DNA of 40,927 bases from Desulfurivibrionaceae bacterium (GTDB lineage Bacteria > Desulfobacterota > Desulfobulbia > Desulfobulbales > UBA5123): positions 1 through 40,927 of the forward strand of contig JAQYVW010000021.1 of the NCBI GenBank assembly GCA_030145325.1, in the 5' to 3' direction. A program made the position numbers and the translations under genes. Shown here in pieces: positions 1-6,919 of the stretch (position 1 is the stretch's first letter; each line of letters opens with the position of its first letter). Under the pieces are notes generated by a model that was given only the letters and a program-made list of their open reading frames with translations, searched no databases and was not told where the DNA came from.

Positions 1-70
1 CGGAAGTTAAGCCTCTTTGCGCCGATGGTACTGCATGGGTGACTGTGTGGGAGAGTAGGTCGCCGCCGGA
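1..70 (+). rRNA. rrf: 5S ribosomal RNA, 3' part
   Basis: The first 70 bases match the conserved 3' half of bacterial 5S rRNA, including the GGTACTGCATGGG segment and the terminal GGGAGAGTAGGTCGCCGCC. The 5' half lies outside the window. An intrinsic terminator follows directly, so this should be the end of an rRNA operon. Confidence 0.93.
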
Positions 71-81
71 TTTTTTATTTT

Positions 82-125
82 AAACGTCTTTTTCTTGGCT
101 TGCCAGGGAGAAGACGTTTTTTTTT
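82..125 (+). terminator. Intrinsic terminator of the rRNA operon
   Basis: AAACGTCTT (82-90) pairs perfectly with AAGACGTTT (111-119) and runs into a T tract to 125. The loop is about 20 bases. It lies just after the 5S rRNA, the expected place for an rrn terminator. Confidence 0.85.
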
Positions 126-132
126 GCTCTTT

Positions 133-282
133 TGCTGGGAGCTGGGAGCTGGGAGCTGGGAGCTGGGAGCTGGGAGCTGAGGGCTGAGGGCTGAGGGCTG
201 AGGGCTGAGGGCTGAGGGCTGGGGCTGGGGCTGAGGGCTGAGGGCTGAGGGCTGAGGACTTAGGACTGAGGGCTGAGGGCTA
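133..282. repeat. Heptanucleotide tandem repeat array
   Basis: About 20 head-to-tail 7-mers: first about six copies of GCTGGGA, then many copies of GCTGAGG with a few variants (for example GGCTGGG, GAGGACT, TAGGACT near the end). This is a short tandemly repeated array of the kind seen in noncoding DNA of several bacterial groups. Frames through it translate to Ser/Pro/Gln repeats, but no start context or domain supports a gene. The following stretch to about 440 holds no convincing gene. Confidence 0.9.
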
Positions 283-439
283 GTAATCTGTTTATTCGGA
301 GGGGAAAAGCAGAAAGGTCGATAGCCTAGTTTGTCAAGGATAACAGAATCAACATTGGCAAGTGCCTCTGCTTTACCTAGGTGTATTTTCATGTACAAGC
401 TTGTACAACAAGTCCAGCGCACTATAGAAGCCTCATCGC

Positions 440-739
440 TTCCATTAACGGATGCAATGGAAGCGGTACCTCAAAGTGTATCCCTTGATCGTCCGTTGTG
501 AAGGTGGTTAGATGAAGTAAATTTTAGGTGGATTCACTACCTATATCCTGCTGAACATTTACCGAAGAGAACAGTATGGTGAGGATGTTAGCCATCAGTT
601 GGATCAGGGAATTGTGTCGTAAAATCTGCAATGAAGCCGACAATGTGGGCGGGGAGAAGAAACAATAAAAGGACGCAGAAGAAAAACAAACGCTTATGAC
701 ATAGAGTTAGGCCAGCAAGATTCTAACTTGACAACACGG
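440..739 (+). mobile_element. Decayed right end of an IS4-family insertion sequence
   Basis: This stretch is colinear with the 3' end of the intact IS element at 30897-32212. By eye, 466-735 aligns with about 31935-32210: shared strings include CTTGATCG, ATTTT-GG-GGATT, CACCTAT-like/CACTACCTAT, CTGCTGAACATTTAC against CTGTTGGCCATTTAC, and the terminal AAGATTCTAAC..GACAACAC. The reading frame (…EQYGEDVS…, compare EQHGEPVS in the intact copy) is broken by stop codons. Only the right terminal third survives; no left end is visible. It is an old relic of the same or a sister element. Confidence 0.82.
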
Positions 740-744
740 ACCTG

Positions 745-2406
745 TTAGAGCAGGTTGTAATTTTCTTTCATTTGCTCATAGATTAAGGATGAGGCGCCGC
801 GGATCACGTTGCTCCGAACCATCTTCCAGCGTCCGTAGTTGTGGGCCTTGTGCTGTTTTTCGATGATTCCAACCACAATGTAAGGGTAGCGATGTCCGTT
901 TTTGGCTTTTGGGGCCAGAATGCCCATATCCCCACAGAGTTTTGCGGTTGTGCCGGTCTTGTTATAGACCAGGGTACCTTCAGGGATTGGGGTGCCGTAG
1001 TAAAGTCGGTCGCGACCAGGGAGAGCCATCAGGCGGCGGAGCTCTTTGCCGTGGGGTAATTTTTTTTGCCAGAGGGCAACCAGGAAGCGACCGTAATCCT
1101 TGGCTGAGGCTTTGTTGCGGTAGGTTCTACCGTTGTGCGGGATATATTCGACGATGCTGGTTTCCTGTAAAAGATGGCCGTAATGTTTGTTGAGAATTTT
1201 CTGAGCAGCTCTGGGCCCGCCGATCTGTTTCAGGACCCAGTTAGTGGCGGCGTTGTTGCTACGTTGGATCATCGCTGCCAGTTTTTTGTGGCTCTTGGGG
1301 CCGTAAACCAGTTTACCTTCCTTGACCCGATGGAAAAAAGCCAGGGCAATGAATGGTTTGATCATGCTGGCAGCCTGGTAGGGGCTGTCAACATTGATAT
1401 CGACGATGGTTTTTCCTTTGGTCAGGTCAATGACCAGCCAGCCGGTTTTTTCGTCCTTGGCAACCTTCCCTTGGTGGCGTAATCCTTTGATATAGTGTTC
1501 AAGGCGTTTTTCCAGCTTGTTACTATGGGGGGTGGTCATTTTTGCTGTTTGCTTGATGGCTTTTTTCTTATCCCCTGCAATAATTAAAGATGATTTTGGC
1601 GAAGAATCAGGTTTGCTAATCTTGGCAACCTTGATTTTAGGGGCCGCAGTGGCCGCAGGCGCATCTTTTTCTTCATCATCAAGATAGCTTGACTCGCCGA
1701 ACACCACTTCGTTGTTTTCTTCCCTGGTGATGGAGGCTGAGATTCCCTTCTTCTTTAATAGTTTGCCATGGCGGCGGGCGGCGGTGAGGGTTGATTGTCT
1801 GTCTGCTTGTCTTCTGTAAATGAGGGTGTAATTACCGTCATCGGATTGTTCAATATAGAGGTTTTTGCCCACCTCGGTGCCGAGGTAGTGGTAAATTGTT
1901 TGATATTGCACTTTTAACGCAGCCAGATTGGGGCCGTGACCATAGCAGACATTGTAAAGTTCATGATAGCCTTCATCTTTAATCGCCCTGGCGTCGCCCA
2001 TCCCGGCTTTGTTGAGGATGGCATTATGGTGAATTGCTACTTTTGCTGATGAAATGGCGGTACCATCACGATCATAAATAATCCCGAAAAGGTTGCCTCT
2101 TTCTATAAGTCTTAATTTTTTACTAACTCCGGTGCCCAGTAAGTGTTCCAGTTCTTCTTTGTAATCCAGCAGGTTATTAAGATCTTTGTCCCAGATATAG
2201 AGAACGTCATAGCGGCTTTGGGGCCGACTGGTTTTTTTTGCATTGCTAAGGATTGGAAGCAGGGTGAAGATGGTGCAGAGCAGAAGCGTGGCCGTGGTCT
2301 TTTTGGCAAAAGGGAATGGGCGGGCCGTTTTTTTGATGGGGCGAAGGGTATGGTTGTAGGTTAGGGTGCGCATATGTCCGTAAATTAGGTTAAGATTTAT
2401 GCTCAT
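745..2406 (-). CDS. Exported serine beta-lactamase-like hydrolase (transpeptidase/beta-lactamase fold)
   Basis: Predicted periplasmic serine hydrolase of the beta-lactamase/D,D-peptidase fold. Counting from the ATG at 2406, S347-M-I-K carries the acyl-accepting Ser and general-base Lys, S383-N-N is the SxN motif, and K483-T-G the third motif. An N-terminal basic stretch plus the hydrophobic run TLLLCTIFTLLPILSNA looks like a signal peptide. About 230 residues between signal and catalytic domain are poorly recognisable, then a Lys/Ala/Pro-rich linker. The S347-S383 spacing is shorter than in class A enzymes, so actual beta-lactamase activity is uncertain and a peptidoglycan-related role is possible. 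Start choice is uncertain: ATG at 2406 or 2373, or TTG at 2433, none with a strong ribosome-binding site. It is divergent from the selenoprotein gene. Confidence 0.8.
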   Translation of the reverse strand: MSINLNLIYGHMRTLTYNHTLRPIKKTARPFPFAKKTTATLLLCTIFTLLPILSNAKKTSRPQSRYDVLYIWDKDLNNLLDYKEELEHLLGTGVSKKLRLIERGNLFGIIYDRDGTAISSAKVAIHHNAILNKAGMGDARAIKDEGYHELYNVCYGHGPNLAALKVQYQTIYHYLGTEVGKNLYIEQSDDGNYTLIYRRQADRQSTLTAARRHGKLLKKKGISASITREENNEVVFGESSYLDDEEKDAPAATAAPKIKVAKISKPDSSPKSSLIIAGDKKKAIKQTAKMTTPHSNKLEKRLEHYIKGLRHQGKVAKDEKTGWLVIDLTKGKTIVDINVDSPYQAASMIKPFIALAFFHRVKEGKLVYGPKSHKKLAAMIQRSNNAATNWVLKQIGGPRAAQKILNKHYGHLLQETSIVEYIPHNGRTYRNKASAKDYGRFLVALWQKKLPHGKELRRLMALPGRDRLYYGTPIPEGTLVYNKTGTTAKLCGDMGILAPKAKNGHRYPYIVVGIIEKQHKAHNYGRWKMVRSNVIRGASSLIYEQMKENYNLL

Positions 2407-2557
2407 GAGAACCGACTCAGCAGGGAATTGCAATGTCCTGAGTTATTATTTTTCGTTCTGGCGACGGGAATTGCCTTGCGATCCGGGATAGTTTTGATAG
2501 ATCTTTTGCAAGAGTTTTGGCTATAAGATGATTTTACCACCATCAGGGAGGAGTTAA

Positions 2558-2902
2558 ATGCAGATTCACTGGGCTTATCTTCGTAATGGCTGAACCTCTT
2601 GTCGGAAGGCTCAGGAGGTTCTTGAGCGCGCGCAGGTAACTGTTGCTGAGGTGGTTGACGCTCGTAAGGTGCGGATTGATGCGGCGTCCGCATGGTGTTT
2701 ACTGAAAAATGTTTCCAAAATAACCGTGGCCAAGGGGCAGAAATTTATGGACTTAGCGCCGCAACTGGATAAGAAAGAGGATATTCTTAAGAAGGTAATG
2801 GGACCCAGCGGTAATCTTCGCGCTCCGGCCTTTTTGATTGGCGATGGATTTGTCATTGGTTTCAATGCTGATTTATACGAAAAATTATTTAAAGAAAAAT
2901 AA
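2558..2902 (+). CDS. ArsC/Spx-like selenoprotein with Sec-Thr-Ser-Cys redox motif
   Basis: The frame opens at ATG 2558 behind a strong AGGGAGGAG site (2545-2553), reads MQIHWAYLRNG, meets TGA at codon 12 (2591-2593), and continues in the same frame to TAA at 2900-2902, giving 114 residues. The TGA and codon 15 (Cys) form U-T-S-C, the position of the CxxC/CxxS redox pair in arsenate-reductase-like thioredoxin-fold proteins. The C-terminal part (GPSGNLRAPAFLIGDG…VGFN-like) resembles the ArsC family (seleno)proteins of anaerobic bacteria. A perfect 7-bp hairpin begins at the second base of the TGA. The cytochrome lipoprotein gene starts 22 bases downstream, so the two are probably co-transcribed. 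A conventional gene caller would report only the part after the TGA. Function is likely thiol/selenol redox; the substrate is unknown. Confidence 0.88.
2591..2621 (+). promoter_or_regulatory. Candidate bacterial SECIS hairpin
   Basis: GAACCTC (2592-2598, overlapping the UGA) pairs perfectly with GAGGTTC (2615-2621), enclosing a 16-base apical region with G and GU-rich 5' side. Bacterial SECIS elements sit inside the coding region just 3' of the UGA and are bound by SelB. Position and stem fit; the apical loop has not been tested against a covariance model. Confidence 0.7.
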
Positions 2903-2924
2903 CAGGATTCAGGGTGGCAAAGTG

Positions 2925-3533
2925 ATGAAGATGAAATACCTGCTGGTAGTCGTATTGGTCGGAGTTTTATGTGTTGGTTGTGGTCAGGATGAAAACAAGT
3001 CGAGCAAGGTTGGGAAAAGCTCTCCTGTGGTTGACCAACAAGATCAGGAGCAGATGTTTACCCAGGAAACCATGGACAAGATTAACAAGGTTGCTAAGCC
3101 CATGCTGGTCAAGGCCGAAAAAGCTACCGGCGAGGTTGCCGCTCAGGTGGCCGTGCAGGCAGAGCAGGCCCGGCAGCGGACCGCGGAATTTACTGCCGCT
3201 TTACAGGAAGAATCTGCTCCGGTAATGAAGAAAACCGGCTCTGCTCTGATTGTTGCCGGAGAAAAGGTTCAGCAGGTGGCCGAGGTAATGGGCGCCGCCA
3301 AGACGGTGGTGATCAAAAACAAGAAAGGGAAGATCGTTTTGCCCCATCGCCAGCATGGTAAATCATTTGGTTGTAGCGCTTGCCATGGCGACAAAAAACC
3401 GGGACCGATGAAACTTGGTAAGGATAAGGCCCATAAGCTCTGCAAGGGTTGTCATAAACTGAAGGGTAAGGGGCCCAGTAACTGTTCCGGCTGTCATGAG
3501 AAGAAAAAGGCGGCTGCCGTTGAGGGGTGCTGA
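2925..3533 (+). CDS. Triheme c-type cytochrome lipoprotein (cytochrome c7-like)
   Basis: Predicted membrane-anchored periplasmic electron carrier of 202 residues. Residues 1-19 form a lipoprotein signal (KYLLVVVLVGVLCVGC, probable lipidated Cys19). Residues 25-135 are an Ala/Gln/Glu-rich, probably helical spacer. The C-terminal domain has three CxxCH heme motifs, C150SACH, C173KGCH and C187SGCH, with extra His (HRQH before the first motif, H upstream of the second) as likely sixth ligands, as in class III/c7 cytochromes. Start ATG 2925 follows AGGGTGG (2911-2917). It lies 22 bases after the selenoprotein gene, suggesting a redox pair, which is inference. Confidence 0.88.
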   Translation: MKMKYLLVVVLVGVLCVGCGQDENKSSKVGKSSPVVDQQDQEQMFTQETMDKINKVAKPMLVKAEKATGEVAAQVAVQAEQARQRTAEFTAALQEESAPVMKKTGSALIVAGEKVQQVAEVMGAAKTVVIKNKKGKIVLPHRQHGKSFGCSACHGDKKPGPMKLGKDKAHKLCKGCHKLKGKGPSNCSGCHEKKKAAAVEGC

Positions 3534-3565
3534 ACAGATTTGGTGGTGTGGATATATAAATAAAA

Positions 3566-3697
3566 GAAGGCAGGGCGATTAATCGCTCCTGCCTTCCGCG
3601 GGAATAGCCTCACTTAAAGTATACGAGCGTTACGGCTGCCGTTTTAGATGTAAGGTTAGGCTCTCCCTCGTTAGAAACAGGCTATCACTTCCCGGAA
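3566..3697. other. Structured noncoding region with nested inverted repeats
   Basis: A near-perfect hairpin, GAAGGCAGG (3566-3574) with CCTGCCTTC (3588-3596) and inner GCGATT/AATCGC, is followed by a second long pairing, GGGAATAGCCT (about 3599-3610) with AGGCTA…TTCCC (about 3680-3697). On the plus strand no T tract follows the first hairpin, so it is not a standard terminator for the cytochrome gene; on the minus strand a T-rich run follows. The second structure lies 100 bases before the DsrE-like gene and could be a leader RNA. I could not match it to a known riboswitch. Confidence 0.4.
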
Positions 3698-3800
3698 GAA
3701 AAAGTAAAGCGGCTTTTATTGGAATAAGAAAACTTTTTTGATAAATCTTGTGGTTTCAGCGTGTTCCCAGTGATGAATAATACAAGGAGGCTGAATAAAG

Positions 3801-4148
3801 ATGGAAAAGGTCGTGATATTTGCTTTTGTTGGTGAGTTGCCCTGCTTTGCCCACGCCTTGATAAATGGTCTGGATATGAAGAAGCGGGGCTGGGATGTGA
3901 AGTTGGTCATTGAGGGGTCGGCAACGCGGTTGATCAAGGATCTGGCCGATCCGGAAAAGCCCTTTGCTTCTTTGTATCAGAAGGCCAGAGAGGCTGGGCT
4001 TATTGACTGTGTTTGTCGGGCCTGCGCCAAAATGATGGGGACATTGGCCGAAGCCGAAAGGCAAGGTTTGCCCCTCTGTGATGAATTGGGTGGTCATCCC
4101 AGTATGGCTCGTTATAGCGAGTCCGGTTACCGGGTTATCACACTGTAA
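3801..4148 (+). CDS. DsrE-family protein (sulfur-relay-like)
   Basis: A 115-residue cytoplasmic protein with the DsrE/DsrF-like fold pattern: hydrophobic beta strand VVIFAFVGEL, a helix with a Cys (PCFAHALING), VKLVIEG, and a CVCRACAKMMG segment typical of the small Cys-containing DsrE-like proteins common in sulfate reducers and other anaerobes. It ends GYRVITL. The family includes persulfide-handling proteins, but the subfamily here has no established reaction. Start ATG follows a clear AAGGAGG (3782-3788). It is co-oriented with the downstream desaturase-like gene (23-base gap). Confidence 0.82.
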   Translation: MEKVVIFAFVGELPCFAHALINGLDMKKRGWDVKLVIEGSATRLIKDLADPEKPFASLYQKAREAGLIDCVCRACAKMMGTLAEAERQGLPLCDELGGHPSMARYSESGYRVITL

Positions 4149-4171
4149 TTGCCTAAGGTTATGGTTACGGG

Positions 4172-4957
4172 ATGAATATTGAGATCTTAAAACCTGCGCT
4201 GTACTGGGCCGGGGTGGTTGTATTTTTGCTTCTGGAATTGAAGTTCAGTTATCGACCGGACTCCGTTGCCAAGGGTGGCCGTTGGCTTGCCAACCTACCC
4301 CTTTCCATTATTAATGGGGTTGTTTATCACGGCCTTTTTGCCGGAACCATTGCTCTCTTGCTGGTCTCTTCCTATCGTGGAGAGCAAGGCCTGTTGAATC
4401 TGGTTACCATGCCCTGGTTGTTGAAGACGGTGCTGGGGGTGTTGCTGCTTGATTTCAGCATCTATCTCTGGCATCTCCTTAACCATGTTCTGCCGCTTTT
4501 GTGGCGTTTTCACCGGGTTCATCACAGCGACATGAATATGGACGTTTCCACCGCCAACCGTTTTCATCTCGGTGAAATTCTTCTCTCCGGGTTGGTGCGG
4601 CTGGCAGTGATTCATCTCTTTGGGATTCCACTCCTCTCCTACCTTGTTTTTGAGATTCTGGTCAATCTCTCCATTCAGTTTCAGCACAGCTCTATCCGGG
4701 TTAATCACGGTTTTGAAAGGGTTTGGGTGTTACTCTTGGTGCCGCCATTTCTGCACCGTATTCATCATTCGGTAAAGATTTACGAACGTGACGCCAACTA
4801 TGGGGTCATTCTTTCGGTGTGGGATCGAATCTGCGGTACTCTGCTGACGGATGTTGACCAGAAAGCCATTGTCATCGGTATCGGTTCGCATCGAGATATT
4901 GAAAAGCTTGGTTTCTGGCGGTTGCTGTTGATGCCGTTTTCCCGTGCTACGCCATGA
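4172..4957 (+). CDS. Sterol desaturase / fatty acid hydroxylase family membrane protein
   Basis: A 261-residue integral membrane protein with the eight-histidine di-iron signature of this superfamily: HLLNH, HRVHHSD and HRIHHS. Several hydrophobic segments occupy residues 5-25, 45-70, 85-110 and 135-170. Family members use O2 to hydroxylate or desaturate lipids; in an apparently anaerobic organism the role may be lipid modification under micro-oxic conditions, which is inference. The start ATG at 4172 has only a weak ribosome-binding site. It converges on the minus-strand operon that ends at 5019, with no terminator hairpin seen between. Confidence 0.85.
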   Translation: MNIEILKPALYWAGVVVFLLLELKFSYRPDSVAKGGRWLANLPLSIINGVVYHGLFAGTIALLLVSSYRGEQGLLNLVTMPWLLKTVLGVLLLDFSIYLWHLLNHVLPLLWRFHRVHHSDMNMDVSTANRFHLGEILLSGLVRLAVIHLFGIPLLSYLVFEILVNLSIQFQHSSIRVNHGFERVWVLLLVPPFLHRIHHSVKIYERDANYGVILSVWDRICGTLLTDVDQKAIVIGIGSHRDIEKLGFWRLLLMPFSRATP

Positions 4958-5018
4958 TCTGGTAAACGGATGATGATATTGGGGATTCGGTAATTCCGGC
5001 CCGTCGTGGTTTGTTCTT

Positions 5019-5522
5019 TTAGAGCAGATTCAGAATACTTTGTTCCAAATCGGTCTGGCCGCGAAGGATGTCGCCGGTGGCCGTGGCCAGGGAGGTGAGG
5101 AGGGCAGGGTCTTGGGCGAGGATATGGCGACAGTTGTAGTTGAGACAGAACATCGGCTTGGGGGAGAGGGTGCAGCCGGTTTCGCTGTTGAGAAACATAC
5201 ATTCAATGTCATCCTCTCGTTGCCGGGCAACCTCCCGTCCTTGCAGCAGGTTGATCAGTAGCAAAATAGCGTCCGTTTCATTGGCCATGTAGGCACTACA
5301 ACAGCCACCGTTTGCGCGGCTGGCGCATTGACTACAGCATGGGCCCATGTCCAGCGCAGCCATCTTTTCGGCCAGGGACATGCTCAGCTTGGTCAGGCCT
5401 GCCAGTTGGTCGCTGATGGTTGGGTTAGCCAGCAATGTTTTGCCATGCCGATTGTATAAGGTGTGGGCTAGCTTGATTTTAGTTGCCAGGGTGCCGAAAT
5501 AGATTTGGTCGCAGTTCAGCAT
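5019..5522 (-). CDS. YkgJ-like cysteine-cluster protein
   Basis: A 167-residue protein whose middle holds a Cys-rich metal-binding pattern: CCSQC, GGCCS, then CMF…GC and FCLNYNC. This resembles the YkgJ/CxxCxxCC family, thought to bind Zn or an Fe-S cluster; no reaction is established. I chose the ATG at 5522 because it overlaps the PrmA-like stop codon (ATGCTGA) and has AGGA at suitable distance, implying translational coupling. A longer frame reaches 5552. It is the last gene of the minus-strand operon. Confidence 0.72.
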   Translation of the reverse strand: MLNCDQIYFGTLATKIKLAHTLYNRHGKTLLANPTISDQLAGLTKLSMSLAEKMAALDMGPCCSQCASRANGGCCSAYMANETDAILLLINLLQGREVARQREDDIECMFLNSETGCTLSPKPMFCLNYNCRHILAQDPALLTSLATATGDILRGQTDLEQSILNLL

Positions 5523-6337
5523 TGGCCAGTCCTGATTAGAACCCACAAACACCAGTTATCGGTACGTAGCCGTTCCAGAAAACGGAATCCTTTTTCCGGC
5601 AGGGCGGCTAGCAACTCTTCTTCCATACCGCTGATAAATCCCGAGATGATGTAGAGATTGCCCTGCCAGAATTCTTTATTCTGGAACAGTTGTCGCAAGA
5701 GATCCCGATAGAGGTTGGCCACCACCAGATCGACCTTGGTATTGGGTAGTCCCTTGAGCAGGTCTCGTTGCTCCACCACGATTTTGTTGTTGACCCCGTT
5801 TATTTTCGCATTACTGGCAACCAGATCGCAGGCTAGGGAATTGTAATCTACGGCGGTAATCTTCTCCACCCCGCGCATGGCCGCAGCGATGGCCAACAGG
5901 CCGGTGCCGCAGCCTAGTTCCAGCATGGTGCGGTGCGGCAGTTCCGGAGCACTCAGGTATTTAAGCAGCATGGCCAGGCACATTCGGGTGGTGGGGTGAA
6001 AACCTGAGCCGAAGATGACGCTGGGGTCAAGGCGGATGTCGGCAGGGGTATCCTCCCAGACCGGGGCCACGGTGAGATCGTCGACGCCGAAGGCGGTTAT
6101 TTCGTGACCCGCCTCCCAATCCTTGTAATCGAGATCTGCTTGATAAAAGACGGTGCCGTTATGCTCTTGGCAGAGTCGATCCACCAGTTGTTGCTTATCG
6201 TGGTGGAAGAAGAGAATGGGTTTGCCGTCTTCCAGCCAGCCGCCGATAAGGTCGGGGTCGTTGATCTCCGGCAGGATGTCCATTTCGAGATGATAAACGT
6301 ATAAGCGGTGGTAGCGTTGATGGGGTGGGCGCAGCAT
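5516..6337 (-). CDS. prmA: PrmA-like ribosomal protein L11 methyltransferase
   Basis: A 273-residue SAM-dependent methyltransferase. The family hallmarks are present: GSGFHPTTRMCL, the SAM-binding motif I LELGCGTGLLAIAA, acidic residue after motif II (TAVDYN), and VVANLYRDLL at the post-motif that in PrmA reads as a variant of NxxxxxL. PrmA trimethylates ribosomal protein L11; this protein is somewhat shorter than usual and its N-terminal substrate domain is divergent, so another protein substrate is possible. It sits 10 bases downstream of the nitroreductase gene and overlaps the Cys-cluster gene by 7 bases. Confidence 0.82.
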   Translation of the reverse strand: MLRPPHQRYHRLYVYHLEMDILPEINDPDLIGGWLEDGKPILFFHHDKQQLVDRLCQEHNGTVFYQADLDYKDWEAGHEITAFGVDDLTVAPVWEDTPADIRLDPSVIFGSGFHPTTRMCLAMLLKYLSAPELPHRTMLELGCGTGLLAIAAAMRGVEKITAVDYNSLACDLVASNAKINGVNNKIVVEQRDLLKGLPNTKVDLVVANLYRDLLRQLFQNKEFWQGNLYIISGFISGMEEELLAALPEKGFRFLERLRTDNWCLWVLIRTGQC

Positions 6338-6346
6338 TGTTTTTAC

Positions 6347-6919
6347 CTATCCTTCGATGATGATATCGGCGAGACGCCGCTTGGGAACATGGTGGGTGTG
6401 ATTTGGGGTGTGCCAGTAGCGGATATCGCTGTCAGGTCCTGCTTCTTCAATACATACTTTTTCTTTGGGAACGCCCAGGGCGATGACTAAGAGGATTTTG
6501 AGGTGGTCAGCCAGGTTTAGCTGATGGTGTAATTTGGGGGCCACGGAAGCAATTCTGCACCCGGCAAGGCCGCGGGCTGTGGCACCCAGGAGGATATTTT
6601 GGCTGGCGATGCCGAGATCGCAAGCCGCTTCTGCGGCCAGTCTGCTGTCGAGCAGGCAGATTATATAGGCGGCAGGGCGTTCTCCTTCCGCAGGCCCTGG
6701 CCATTCCGGGAGATAGCCAGCCCAGCCGAGATGGGAAAAGATGGCCTCATTCTTTTTCGTGTCGTTAATGGCTAGATATTTGAGTGGTTGCAGGTTCTTT
6801 GCCGAGCCTGCCAGGCGGGCGAGATCGATTAGTTGGCAAAGGGTTTCTTTGCTAATGGCTTGCTCTTGATGGAAGCGGCGGCAGGTACGGGTTGCCCGGA
6901 TCAGTTGTTCTATTTTCAT
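6347..6919 (-). CDS. Nitroreductase-family FMN protein
   Basis: A 190-residue flavoprotein of the nitroreductase superfamily. The N-terminal RATRTCRRF is the FMN-phosphate-binding Arg cluster; LARLAGSAKNLQPLKYLAI is the family's second signature, DLGIASQNILLGATARGLAGCRIA the third, and LVIALGVPKE the C-terminal strand. Family members transfer electrons from NAD(P)H to nitro, quinone or other acceptors; the natural substrate cannot be read here. The start overlaps the stop of the upstream DUF748 gene as ATGA, so the two are translationally coupled. Confidence 0.86.
   Translation of the reverse strand: MKIEQLIRATRTCRRFHQEQAISKETLCQLIDLARLAGSAKNLQPLKYLAINDTKKNEAIFSHLGWAGYLPEWPGPAEGERPAAYIICLLDSRLAAEAACDLGIASQNILLGATARGLAGCRIASVAPKLHHQLNLADHLKILLVIALGVPKEKVCIEEAGPDSDIRYWHTPNHTHHVPKRRLADIIIEG

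Noticed and set aside
133-282. Possible CRISPR array
   Set aside because: Units are contiguous 7-mers with no spacers and no cas genes nearby.
75-422. Open frame on the minus strand with Ser/Pro/Gln repeats
   Set aside because: It is a translation of the heptamer array and terminator; no ribosome-binding site, no domain. Its first part (KIHLGKAEALANVDSVILDKLGY) faintly recalls IstB-type ATPases of IS21 elements, but the match is too short to call.
3599-3697. Possible tRNA, including tRNA-Sec, suggested by GGGAA/TTCCC closure and length
   Set aside because: No T-loop consensus, no cloverleaf, no TCA anticodon in a proper loop and no CCA end.
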